Shown here in pieces: positions 22,595-33,467 of a DNA stretch of 64,000 nt. Every line of letters begins with the position of its first letter. The first letter of the stretch is position 1. Where the stretch lies: NCBI GenBank assembly GCA_001632435.1, contig KV423926.1:278449-342448 (forward strand). Direction: 5' to 3'. Below the pieces are notes generated by a model, which was not told the DNA's origin, did no database searches, and saw only the letters and a list, made by a program, of their open reading frames with translations. Source of the DNA: Calocera cornea HHB12733 (lineage: Eukaryota > Basidiomycota > Dacrymycetes > Dacrymycetales > Dacrymycetaceae). Position numbers and translations under genes: made by a program.

Positions 22595-23090
22595 TCCGTG
22601 ATCTTTGTTTCCGCTCGAGGGCACTTCTGCTCCCCTTGGAGTGCTTTTGCTTCCGGTCGATATTCAATTCCTCTTGTCTGGTTGCTTCCGTGGAAAGGGT
22701 TTACTTCCGTGGAGCAAGTCTGCCTCCGCTCCTCGGTTTACTTCCGCTATCGCCATATCGTTGCTTTCTGCTACTAAGTGCGCCTCCGCCGTGGCAAATG
22801 AAAACGGAGGTTAACCATTTGACCGAAGTGAACAACATTCCGGAAGTAAGCTGTTGACCAGATGCAAATGATAGAAGGGAAGCAATATATCTAACGGAAG
22901 CAAATCACACGACGGAAGTAAACCACAAACGGGAAGCCAGTTGTTTGTCGGAAGCAAAGTGTTTCACGGAAGCATATTGTGCAGCGGAAGTAAATCACGT
23001 GACGGCAGTAGACTCAGCAGAGCGGAAGCAGTATCGGCCCCGAACGGAAGCAAATATTTCGAAACCCGAAGTCCTTGCCCCCGCTTCCAC
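22595..23090. repeat. Array 2 of the CGGAAGCAAA / CGGAAGTAAA word, inverted halves
   Basis: Same organisation as array 1. Left half copies read TTTGCTTCCG or TTTACTTCCG (near 22,648, 22,702, 22,737), the right half CGGAAGCAAA or CGGAAGTAAA (near 22,841, 22,895, 22,915, 22,949, 22,985, 23,045). The turn-over point is near 22,800. About 18 copies with 18-25 base spacing. Arrays 1 and 2 lie 4 kb apart, on either side of the DMC1-Rdx pair. Confidence 0.75.
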
Positions 23091-23302
23091 CTCAAAAGTC
23101 GTCGGTGTCCCTTTCCGGCGGACGCAGATCCTAGCTGTCCGAGAAGTGCAGTGAGTGACTTGGTCCCGGGTCTCCGTCTCGATTCGTGCCGCACTAATCA
23201 AGACGCTCCGGTCTGATCGTCTTGCTTGAATGGATTCATTTGGCCTTGTCTTCCGACATGCTCCTATTTCCGTGTAGCACGACCACAGGGGTGCGCCATA
23301 TG

Positions 23303-23788
23303 CTATGAGCTCGATGAGTGATTCTCCCGATCGGGGCAGCTTAAGGCTAGCATGCGCTGTGGCTGGTGAGCCGGCTTGGCTAGAGGGCGGGGCATGGTCC
23401 CGATATCCCGTCCCACATTGTGACACTTTCGGGTTCGAACAGGACACAACGGTGACGGTGGACTTGCTCTTCCGCTATTGAGTCGAAGGATCAAAGGTTC
23501 GGGCTGAGTTGTTTCTGGCTTGTGCTGATACCGTTGCCGCGGATGTAGGTGCTTCGCTGGCTGTCTCAACATGGCTGGGGGTGCTCCTCGATCTACCCAG
23601 TTGTGCGGTAGAGATCTTCCCCCTATGACGTACAGACAGTGGTTACCCCCTCTGTTGATGTATTTGATAGCTTCTGTCTTGCTTGGCCAAGCTATTGGGT
23701 GATAGTGCCGTCCGTTCCTGTCCGACAACTCGTACGAAGTCAGACCATCCCGCACATGGACGAAATGGCCAATCGCTGAGGTTGACAT
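23303..23788 (-). CDS. Possible hypothetical protein
   Basis: A 161-residue frame starting MSTSAIGHFVHVRDGLTSYE with KTEAIKYINRGGNHCLYVIGG looks protein-like for its first 60 residues, then becomes Pro/Arg-rich. No family is recognised and no promoter is obvious. It could be an exon of a decayed element gene. Confidence 0.3.
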   Translation of the reverse strand: MSTSAIGHFVHVRDGLTSYELSDRNGRHYHPIAWPSKTEAIKYINRGGNHCLYVIGGRSLPHNWVDRGAPPAMLRQPAKHLHPRQRYQHKPETTQPEPLILRLNSGRASPPSPLCPVRTRKCHNVGRDIGTMPRPLAKPAHQPQRMLALSCPDRENHSSSS

Positions 23789-24146
23789 ATGTAGCAGGGT
23801 ATCTGCTGTCCAATGGTGGTCTTACTGGCGAACTTTCACCCTTCTGTGGTGTGGACTAGGTCTCAGTCGTACGACTCCTCTGCCAACAATGTTATCTTCA
23901 ATGCTGGTTCTCCTGTCTTGGTCATGCCCGACAGGTTATTGGGGTATTACCGGCCTCCTCCTCGTATGGCCTCCTCACTGTCCATATGGCAAATGGTGTG
24001 TGTGTATTCCGTCTTCTCCTCCTCACTATCGACTATTCATGTCGATCAAGGTGATGAATGATAAGCCTGATGTGGGGAAAGTGTATATCTAGCTCGGCTG
24101 GCGTGGCTTTGGAGGGGCGCGGTCGCTGTCAGCTCCAACTGTCAAT
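23789..24146. other. Upstream region of the sedolisin gene
   Basis: No gene or clear TATA box is seen in these 358 bases. Confidence 0.35.
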
Positions 24147-26359
24147 ATGCGTTCTGTCCTGCTCCTCGCCCTCGCCCCTCTCGTGGCCTTTGCCCTCCCG
24201 GCTCCGTCCTCGGGTGCTCGCCGGGTACATGAGAGGCGCACCTCGGTTCCCTCCGCCTGGGTCCCCGTCGCCGAGCCCTATCCGGCTACACCTATCCCTC
24301 TCCGCATCGCTTTGACGCAGGCCAACATCGACAAGGCTCACGATGAGCTCATGCGCGTCTCGGACCCGTCATCACCCCACTTTGGCAAGCATTGGTCCGC
24401 GAAGGAGGTTGCCGAGTTCTTCGCGCCATCCAAGGAGTCGGTCGACACCGTGATGGCTTGGCTCGAAAACGAGGGCATTTCGCGTTCTCGCGTCAAGCAG
24501 TCCCAGTCGCTTGGCTGGATCGAGGTCTCTGGGGTCACCGTCTCCGAGGCCGAAAGTCTTCTCGACACCAAGTACACGGTCTACACTCACGAGGCGACCG
24601 GCACGCCTCACCTCGGATGCGGAGAGTACTCCGTTCCCGAGGAGGTCTCGAAGCACATCGACTTCGTCACACCCACTGTTCACTTCGACACGCGTGCCAA
24701 GAGGGAGCAACCTATGAGGAAGCGTGAAGCGGCCACCGAGATCGGGAAGCCCGGCTCTGGCTCTTTGCCCAAGCAGGGTGCTACCCTCTCCCTTGAGAGC
24801 ATTATCCAGGAGCTCGAGTACTGCAATGAGGAGATTCTTCCGATTTGCTTGGTATGTCGACGAGATCACTTTAGCAACTTTGTCTGATCTTTTCCTCAGC
24901 AAGCGCTGTACCACATCCCGGCTAACCAGTCCTACGCCACTGCGAAGAACAGCTACGGCATCGTCGAGTACACCCCGCAAAGCTACCTCCCTACGGACCT
25001 GGACATGTTCTTCGGCCAGTTCGCGCCTCAGCTCGTCGGCCACAGGCCCACGATGGACAGCATCGACGGTGGCAACATCCAAACCGAGTACGAGAGCTTC
25101 GATTACAACGGTGAAAGTGACCTCGATCTGGTGCGATGTATCCCGTGTTCTCTTTCTTGTTCCAGCTGACCTCCAGCAAGCAATATGCGATGACTCTGGT
25201 CTACCCGCTCAACCCCACCCTCTACCAGACCGGTGATATGGTTGAAGGCGGCTCATTCAACAACTTGTGGGTATTGAAATATGGGAACGATGCACCGAAT
25301 GCTGACAACTGTTCAGCCTGGATGCTCTGGACGCTTCTTACTGCACTTACGATGGTGGTGACGATCCTACTCAGGATGGTATCTACCCCGACCCCTATGG
25401 CGGTGGTAAGCAGTCCGTTCCCCTCATGTTTGTCCGCGCTAACGTCTCCCGTAGGATACGAGGGCCCCGAGACATGCGGAGGCTACGCTGCCACCTACGT
25501 CGTGTCCACCTCCTACGGCTACAACGAGGCCGACTTGACTCCCTTCTACGAGGAAAGGCAGTGCTCTGAGTACGCCAAGCTTGGTCTCCAGGGTGTTTCC
25601 ATCCTTTACAGCAGCGGTGACTACGGTGTTGCCGGCAACGACGGCGAGTGCTTGACTTCGACTGGTATGCTCTTGCTCTCATTCCTGATCGTGGTGTTCA
25701 CACTGAGCCAGGTGCGTACTCCGTCAACGGCACCGTCTTCAACCCGTCTTTCCCTGGCACCTGCCCGTACGTCACCTCCGTCGGTGCGACCCAGATCGTC
25801 CCGAACGCGACGGTCTTCGAGCCCGAGGAGGCGTGCGAGACCGTCATCTACTCTGGCGGCGGGTTCTCCAACGTCTTCCCCATGCCCTCCTACCAGGCCG
25901 AGGCCGTGCGGACGTACTACGAGTACTTCCCGCCTCCCTACACGGCAGCGCAGTACAACAACTCGCGTACCGTCCGCGGGTTCCCGGATGTGGCCGCGAA
26001 TGGTGCCAACTACGGTCTGTATCCCTCCCGGTCTCGTCCGATTCTTGTTGACGCCTCTCCTAGTGATCGCCATCGATGGCCAGTTCGCCCTCGTGTACGG
26101 CACCTCCGCGTCCAGCCCCGTCTTCGGCTCGATCATCACGTTGGTCAACGACGCCCGGCTGGCGGCGGGCAAGGGCCCCATCGGCTTCCTCAACCCAAGC
26201 CTGTACGCCAACCCGTACATGTTCAACGACATCACGCTCGGCAGCAACCAGGGCTGTGGCACCGAAGGCTTCTACGCCGTGCCCGGGTGGGATCCCGTCA
26301 CCGGGCTCGGGACGCCCGACTACCTCAAGATGGTTGCGTACTACCTTGCTCTGCCTTGA
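24147..26359 (+). CDS. Secreted sedolisin (S53) tripeptidyl-peptidase-like protease
   Basis: Seven exons in phase: 24147-24851, 24900-25130, 25181-25266, 25317-25405, 25455-25664, 25712-26014 and 26064-26359; 639 residues. A signal peptide (MRSVLLLALAPLVAFALPAP) precedes the pro-domain, with RIALTQANIDKAHDELMRVS and DPSSPHFGKHWSAKEVAEFF typical of the pro-kumamolisin fold. The catalytic domain shows the Glu/Asp pair in GESDLDLQYAM, the oxyanion-hole Asp in YSSGDYGVAGN and the catalytic Ser in YGTSASSPVFGSII; the C-terminal Ca-binding loop region is GWDPVTGLGTPDYLK. S53 enzymes are acid-active serine-carboxyl proteases secreted to digest external protein. The start is the ATG that opens the signal peptide. 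All key residues are intact, so it is probably active. Confidence 0.92.
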
Positions 26360-27474
26360 GCGCAACATGGACACTAGCCACGTAGACCGCGCTGTTTGCA
26401 GTAGAGCCACTGGGATGACCGTTGAACAAGTATTCGTGACACCCCGCTTCCCGCGTAAGCTACCCATTAGGCGGCCGTCGCCCCCGCCACTCTAGCCCAT
26501 CAGCAGCATGAGCAGTTGACTCCCGCACGGGCATGGATGATCCCCGTCCCCCGCTTACGGCCGATCTCCGGGTGTGACCCAGGGGGCGATCCGGGGCAGG
26601 AGAGTAACCCCCCATGAGCAACGAGCGCTCCTGCCCCTGCCCGCCCTTCACTCCCTCGCCGGAAGACGCACGCACAATCCACGAACCGCTTGCGGGGTTT
26701 GCAAACCCCAAGCAGCGCCGGTGGGCCAGGGGCAACCCACCAGCCACCAGCCACCAGCCACCAGCCGCCCCCGCCGACAACTGGGTACAGTACCATACTA
26801 CCACCGCGGGCGCCGGGGCCGGTCTCCGCTTCCCGCCCCCGCCGCGGCCCAGGGAGCCGAGCACCCGGAAGGGGCATCCACTCCGGCTTACCGGCTCGCC
26901 CGTGTACATCGCATCCATCGCTGACTCCGGTCTGTCGGCTCGTCACCAGGGCCCGGCAGGCCGGGGCGCCCGAAGTCCCGAGGGGCGGAAGAGCGGAAAG
27001 GGGCCGAAGCTGCGGAAGGCTGCGAGGGAGTACGCGTTACCAGGGGCGCCTGCGCCGGGGGCCCTGCACCAAGGGCGCCGCTTACGCCCCTTAAGCTCAT
27101 GACGGGAGAGGAGATGCGGGGTATCAAGCAGGGAAGGGCAGCCGGGGGCAGGGTGAGCTGAGAGCTATGACCAAGTTGGGATTACGTTTGGGCATTGGAG
27201 TTATACAGCAGCCGTAGCAGTAACGTTAGCAGTAGAAGGGGGGGGGGGGGCGTTGTACTATTCGACGAGGTATAACGTAGGAGGCAGCGCGGCTGCTGGC
27301 GATCAAAAATTACGCTCGAAACAAGCTGAGATGTGAGAAAACAAGGCGTTCGTTCATGAACTCGTTACCCCTGAGCCCAGGTGGCAGAATAAGGAGATCG
27401 GAAAAGGGGAATGAGATGGCAGACTGGGGTGATATCGATACTGATACTGCGGAAACATGCGGGTCAACGGATCC
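26360..27474. other. GC-rich intergenic region with simple repeats
   Basis: It holds CCACCAG tandem repeats (about 26,740-26,768) and a G run (27,238-27,250). Long frames on both strands follow the GC-rich composition; none is called. Confidence 0.45.
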
Positions 27475-29118
27475 TCAGGCAAGCAGCACGTCCTCGTCCT
27501 GCATGTGCATGCGCATCCAGGTCTCCTCGGGGCGCTTCTCGCCCGGGCGCTGGCCCATGCGGATGGCGCCGCAGGGTGCGCGCGAGTGGGCCGAGACGGG
27601 CAGCTGGGCTTCGCGCTCCTCGCTGCTTGCGCGTGAGATGGGCGGGGAGGCCGCGGCCGGGCTGGCGCGCTTCTTGGTTGGGCCCGAGTAGCCCGCGAGG
27701 ACTTGGGAGCAGTCGTACGACGGCGGGAGGTCGCCGTACGCTGTGGGCGTGGGCGAGTAGGAGAGCGTCTTCGTCAGCTGGGAGCCTTTGGTTGTGGACG
27801 ACGGGGCGGGGGCGGGGGAGGCGGAGCGGAGGGAGGGCGAGTAGGCTGAGGAGGGCGCGGAGGAGGAGGTCATGCTCGGTGTCGAGCCGGAGAAGGAGGG
27901 CAGGCGGGCCGAGGCGCCCTCTGCCGAGAGCTCCGAGACGATCGTGACGGGCTCGACAAAGGTGAAGTGCTCGTCCTCCTTCCCTGGTGCGGAGAAGCGG
28001 ACGTGCACGGCGTACGAGACGTTGAGCCCGCCGAAGGAGAAGGAGGGCTCGAGCGGGCCGTCGAGCTCGATCTCGCCGCGCACTACGCGGACGTTTGGGG
28101 CGGAATGGGGCACTTGCCAGCAGTTGGCGACGGCGACCGTTTCCCACGTCCATTCTTGCTCGCCTGAACGGTCAGCTGAGCGGCCGCCGCCGCCGCCGAT
28201 GAGGCAGTTGCTTTTCTGGCAAATGCACTTGCTGAGCGAGAAACCGCAGTGTCGGCACCAGACCGAGACCGGGTGCGGGATCGCGGTGGGTACGTAGCGC
28301 ACTGCTCGTCTGAGGTCGACGGAGATGGCTATCGGGGCGGAAAGGACGTCCGGGGCCGAGTTGCGCTCGTCCGAGAGGGTGATCGTGAACGGCAATGTGG
28401 AGTGCACCGGGTACGCGAGCGGCGCGGCCAGGCCGAGGTTGGCGCGCAGCTGTGCATCCCGCTGCCCGACCTGGGATCCCCGGATCGTCGCTGTGGAGAG
28501 GTGCCAGGCGCCACGCTCGGTGGGCCACTCGCCCGTCACGCCCACCGCGCTCCACGCGACCAAGGGCTGCTTCTCCGGCCGCTGCCTTGGGTGGAAGACG
28601 ATCGGCACATTCAGGACATCGTCCCCGCACACCCTGCGGGCCGTGCGGCTCTTGCGCTTGATGCGCAGGGAGAAGATGTACTCGATCTTTGTGTTGGGGG
28701 AGAGGGCGGATGTCCAGCTCATCGGGAGGGGGCTGCCGTTGGAGCCCACGGAGGGGAAGGTGAAGGAGAAGGGGAGGGTGTGGGTGCCGTCCAAGGTGGA
28801 GGTGCGCGGTGCGGGCTGTGGGAAGGCGGGGGTGATGAGGGAGAGGGTGTGTGAGAGGAAGGAGGTGACCTCGCCCGAGGGGGTGAACAATCGGCCTTCA
28901 ACCTGTTGCGTTCTGGTGAGCCGGCTGGGCGGGGAGGGGGAGTGGGAGAGAAAGGCACATACTGTGATCATGACATCCTTGATAGAGCGCAGCTTGCTCT
29001 GCTCGAGGACGACCTCGCCCGTGACTGGGCAGGCGCCGTGGAAGACGGGCATCTGGTCCGGGGAGGCGGCTGCGCTGTTGAGTGCGAGGGAGACGTAGGG
29101 GAACGAGGCCTGCTCGAG
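27475..29118 (-). CDS. Arrestin-fold protein, 5' end lost in assembly gap
   Basis: Two exons are visible, 28963-29118 (running into the gap) and 27475-28902, joined in phase by an intron with GTATGT donor. The sequence shows the pattern of fungal alpha-arrestins: GACPVTGEVVLEQSKLRSIK, KDVMIT-VEGRLFTPSGEVTSF, HTLPFSFTFPSVGSNGSPLP followed by IEYIFSLRIKRKS, and PLAYPVHSTLPFTITLSDER. A Cys-rich insert (WCRHCGFSLSKCICQKSNC) sits between the two beta-sandwich halves. The tail is Ser/Pro-rich with PPSYDC, a PPxY-like motif that would suit binding of a Rsp5-type ubiquitin ligase. Alpha-arrestins are adaptors for ubiquitin-dependent endocytosis of transporters. Family level is fairly sure; partner and cargo cannot be told. 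Confidence 0.7.
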   Translation of the reverse strand, partial: LEQASFPYVSLALNSAAASPDQMPVFHGACPVTGEVVLEQSKLRSIKDVMITVCAFLSHSPSPPSRLTRTQQVEGRLFTPSGEVTSFLSHTLSLITPAFPQPAPRTSTLDGTHTLPFSFTFPSVGSNGSPLPMSWTSALSPNTKIEYIFSLRIKRKSRTARRVCGDDVLNVPIVFHPRQRPEKQPLVAWSAVGVTGEWPTERGAWHLSTATIRGSQVGQRDAQLRANLGLAAPLAYPVHSTLPFTITLSDERNSAPDVLSAPIAISVDLRRAVRYVPTAIPHPVSVWCRHCGFSLSKCICQKSNCLIGGGGGRSADRSGEQEWTWETVAVANCWQVPHSAPNVRVVRGEIELDGPLEPSFSFGGLNVSYAVHVRFSAPGKEDEHFTFVEPVTIVSELSAEGASARLPSFSGSTPSMTSSSAPSSAYSPSLRSASPAPAPSSTTKGSQLTKTLSYSPTPTAYGDLPPSYDCSQVLAGYSGPTKKRASPAAASPPISRASSEEREAQLPVSAHSRAPCGAIRMGQRPGEKRPEETWMRMHMQDEDVLLA

Positions 29119-29788
29119 NNNNNNNNNNNNNNNNNNNNNNNNNNNNNNNNNNNNNNNNNNNNNNNNNNNNNNNNNNNNNNNNNNNNNNNNNNNNNNNNNN
29201 NNNNNNNNNNNNNNNNNNNNNNNNNNNNNNNNNNNNNNNNNNNNNNNNNNNNNNNNNNNNNNNNNNNNNNNNNNNNNNNNNNNNNNNNNNNNNNNNNNNN
29301 NNNNNNNNNNNNNNNNNNNNNNNNNNNNNNNNNNNNNNNNNNNNNNNNNNNNNNNNNNNNNNNNNNNNNNNNNNNNNNNNNNNNNNNNNNNNNNNNNNNN
29401 NNNNNNNNNNNNNNNNNNNNNNNNNNNNNNNNNNNNNNNNNNNNNNNNNNNNNNNNNNNNNNNNNNNNNNNNNNNNNNNNNNNNNNNNNNNNNNNNNNNN
29501 NNNNNNNNNNNNNNNNNNNNNNNNNNNNNNNNNNNNNNNNNNNNNNNNNNNNNNNNNNNNNNNNNNNNNNNNNNNNNNNNNNNNNNNNNNNNNNNNNNNN
29601 NNNNNNNNNNNNNNNNNNNNNNNNNNNNNNNNNNNNNNNNNNNNNNNNNNNNNNNNNNNNNNNNNNNNNNNNNNNNNNNNNNNNNNNNNNNNNNNNNNNN
29701 NNNNNNNNNNNNNNNNNNNNNNNNNNNNNNNNNNNNNNNNNNNNNNNNNNNNNNNNNNNNNNNNNNNNNNNNNNNNNNGGGCGGAGCC
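29119..29788. other. Assembly gap (670 N)
   Basis: Undetermined bases. The gap removes the first exon or exons and probably the promoter of the arrestin-fold gene. Confidence 0.99.
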
Positions 29789-32700
29789 GGACGAGCGTCA
29801 GATCAGGGCGGGCGACGAGCGTTTGACGAAGCTCGGTGGGGGGTGGGCCAAGTACTGGGTCGGGCGGGCACTGCGAGGGCAGGGGGGCCGCACCGCAAGG
29901 GCAACGCCAAACACGGAGGCGGATCCGCGGCGAGGGGGGAACAGAACGCTGGTGCTGGTGCTGGTGCTGGTGCTGGTGCTGGCGAAGGAGAGCGGGGCAG
30001 GGGGATGCTCGCCTGTGGCCTCGGGGGGGCCGGTGCAAACTTATACTGACTGTGAGGAATGCTGACCGACGTGGATTGCTCATGTCCCGTCCAGTAAACA
30101 TGACTAGTCCCCGGCGTGCCCTGCCTGTACAGCGGGACACGGACACGGACACGGACATGGACACGCATACGCCCACGGCCGGCCGGGACCTGGCGCGTGG
30201 GCGTGGCTCGTGTCTTCCTCGGTGGGCTCCTGCTTCCTTCCTTCCTCTTCCTCGCTGACCCAATCCGCCGCACCCTCGCCGATTAGTCACCTTGCAAGCG
30301 GGACCATTCCCCTCCCCCCGACCCCCGAGCCCAGCCCACACCTCAGCGCCCGGCAGCGCATCCGTTCGGCGGGTGACGCCCTGAATTCCTATTTCCCCCG
30401 CATCCACCAACAAAGTCCACCACCCAAGCAACGCGTCGGCGTCGTCACCAGCACCAGCGCAGCAGACGACCGTCACCTGCTACGGGCCGCCGTTCCTCCC
30501 CGCCCGGCTCTCCCGAGCAGGCTCGGCGCCGATGCCGTCCACCACACCGCACCATTGTACAGACTGAGTATCAAAGGCCCACACGCATACAGCACACACA
30601 AACTACAAGCATACGCGTCTTACCGCCCCACGTACGCGCGCACACGTACCCTCCCCGCGGCCGGCCGCCCAACCGCACACCTGGTTGCGCCCTTCCTGCA
30701 GACTCCGACTGTAACTTATTCTAGTAGTCTGCACACGCACGCACATACACACACGCATTAATTGAGTACCTACCCTCCCTCGCATAGCATACGCCCGCGG
30801 CGCCCAAGGCTCCCGATCGGGCCTAGCACGATCTGATCACCCATCACCGTCTGGCATCACCCACCCTCTATCTGGCAGCAGCCTCCCGCCCCAGCTCCAG
30901 CTCCTTGACAACGAGCGCGGCGCTCCCTGGCAGTACTAGTAGCCACTGAATGCGCTTCCCAGGCGGGCCGCAGCCGCGTTCACATACCGCCGGACCAGCA
31001 TCGGAAGGCTGCATACAATGACTGAGCATTGTATTGCCTCGCCGACCGAGTCGATCACGGCCTCGATCGCGCACCTGCAAGACTACAGCAATATTAATAC
31101 AGCACCCAGCATCCAACGGAGGACGCTTCTGCACCGCCCCCCGCCAGCCCGCGGCACTTCAAATAAACAGCCCACAGTGCACGCTAGTTACATTGATAAC
31201 TCCCACAACAGGAAATACAGTCGCAAGTAAGTGGCTGCTGCTGCTTCTCTCAACCCTGGTGTCTACTCCCCGTTCCCAGGGAACCGGAAGGCCGAGGCGA
31301 AGGGCACCCCGACGGTCGCTTGCCGGCGGAGACGGCGTCCCACCTGCGGCCTGCTGAGCTTCGCGAATCCCCGTCCGTGCGGCGTGCGATCAGGCCGCGG
31401 CTCGTCTGCCCAATGTATACAAAGCACACCGCCTGTCAATAATACTGTAATAATAAGTTAATCCCAAGCCCAAGCCCACCCAGTCCCAAGCCCAAATGTC
31501 AGATGTCAAATGTCAAATGTCAAATGTCAAATCCAACTCCCGATCCTCAATCTCCGGCCTTCCGACGGCAGCTCCGTGACTACTGAATACAACCCAATGA
31601 GCGCAAACTTGGCACCGTCCGAAAAAAAAGTCGTCCAGAGCGCGCAGACGGCTGCTTTCCCAGCACCCACCACGCGCGCGCGTGCGCAAAAAATCGTGCA
31701 GGTCTCGCAGCAATTAAAAAGTCATTAGCCAAGCAGACCTGCCTGCCCGTCCAGAATCCTGGTGCGCGAAATGACCGGCCGTGTGCCCACGCCGGGCTGG
31801 AAGCGTCCGCCTCCGAGCCGGGACTCCTCCGTTTCCGCCGCCGAGCGTCAGAACGATAGGCGCTGGTTTGGTTGCAAGGTTATCACAGTGAGATTCTCCT
31901 GGCCTGCTGCTAAGCGACAGACAGACTCACCCGCTGGGAAGGAGCGACCGGCGCGCCGAGCCAGGGTCTGCCCGCGCGGGCCTTGGGTGCCGGTGCGGGG
32001 AAGCCCGGGATATCGCCGAGGCCCGGGGCTCCTCCGCGGATGGCGAGGAGGTGATACGAGCACCGTACCGCCCACACGCGGTGCGGGCAATGTAAGACAT
32101 TGCAATGCACTCTGCGTCAGCAATGCATCCACCTTTGACAGGTTCGGTTTCCATATGGGGAAGCGGGTGCGCTGAGACGCGATTGTTAAGCAGCGCCTTG
32201 GGGGACGTGAGACGGTACAGTATGATAACGCCGTTTAGCGTACGGACAGCGATTAGCGATAGCAACCGAGCTTACGAGCTTAGATACAGTAGCGGCGACG
32301 CGGGGGTGGCTCGCTGCCACCGGCAGGCTCGGGCCGTATTGTCAGTACTGTACTCATCAAGCTACAGCATGCGAGGATCCTGCCACCAGCGAGTCAGCAC
32401 GACTCGGCGTTAATGCTGAGTCAGCCGTGTCACCCCTGCTGCTCAGCGCTCCATCCCTTGACCTGCCTGACCTGACACTGACCTGACCCGTTCCCTCCAT
32501 CCAAGCTCCGGATGACGTCGTTCCTGCCCCGTCCGAGCCCGCGGCAAGTTCCGGCTCTGCACGGCGAGGCAGCTACCTGAGGAGGACATGTCTGTGTCAT
32601 GCCTCCATCTCGGCGAGTGGATTCGAGCTTGGATTTGCAGTCGGAGGGGGGAGGGGGGACGCAACGCCTAGTCATATGATGTAATCGGAAGTCCTACGTC

Positions 32701-33467
32701 GGAGCGGGCGCGATGGCGTGGGGTGAGGCTGTTGTACATTACCAGGGCTGTCGGGGTAGGCCAAGCCCGGGCTCGGCGATAGGGTCTGCGCCCTCGAAGG
32801 GAGGGAGGGGGCTGCGGCGTGGACCTCAGCGCGGGGGCTCGCGCGCAGGGCGCCTCTGGCCCTACTCCATGGTAGGCCGCGAGGGATGGACTGGCGTTGC
32901 GACCGGCCATGGAGGGCTGGTAGGAGGCATGCACCGGTACCGTGGACTGTCGAAGCGATAGTTCTGTTTCGGGCTGCGTGGACTGAGACGCGTCTCCGAA
33001 CGTCCGAACGTCCGAAGGTTCTCGTCGGAATGTGGGGAAGGCGGGATGTGCGGTGATGCGAGGTGATGTGCAACGGTGACCATCTATCCATGACTCTCCG
33101 GCTGTGACTTGTGGGGAGGGAAGGTGACTCGGGATGCTCCGGTCAGTTGTTGTTCGGACGAGCGCGCACAAGATCAGCGGAGCGCAGATCATCCGTCGTG
33201 TCCCCTGTGTCAGCTCGCGCTTGGATGTCGAGCGCTTCTGGAAGGAACATTTGGAAATGAGCTTACTCAGCTAGGAGGACTGGTCCAGGAGGAATCTGGA
33301 AAGGTGCTTACCAATCTACGAGCGCGAGGCGGTCGAGTGACTCTTCGGGTACCGCCACGCGCTCGTGATTTTGGGTAGCGTTACGTAACCAAGGGACGCG
33401 TTGGCGCCTCCCGGCGCGGGCAAGGCGACTCGTCATCCTCCCTTGGCACACTTTATATCAAACAACC
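29789..33467. other. Long spacer with simple repeats
   Basis: No gene is well supported in 3.7 kb. Features seen: a CTGGTG tandem run (about 29,950-29,980), a GGACAC tandem run (30,136-30,160), CA-rich stretches (30,590-30,760), four copies of the 7-base unit ATGTCAA (31,503-31,530) and a GAACGTCC repeat (about 32,998-33,016). A 174-residue antisense frame at 32,668-33,192 is the only coding candidate and is weak. TTTATATC at 33,451 could serve as TATA for the ankyrin gene at 33,468. Confidence 0.5.

Noticed and set aside
23430..23445. tRNA T-loop (GGGTTCGAAC)
   Set aside because: No acceptor, D or anticodon stem can be folded around it.
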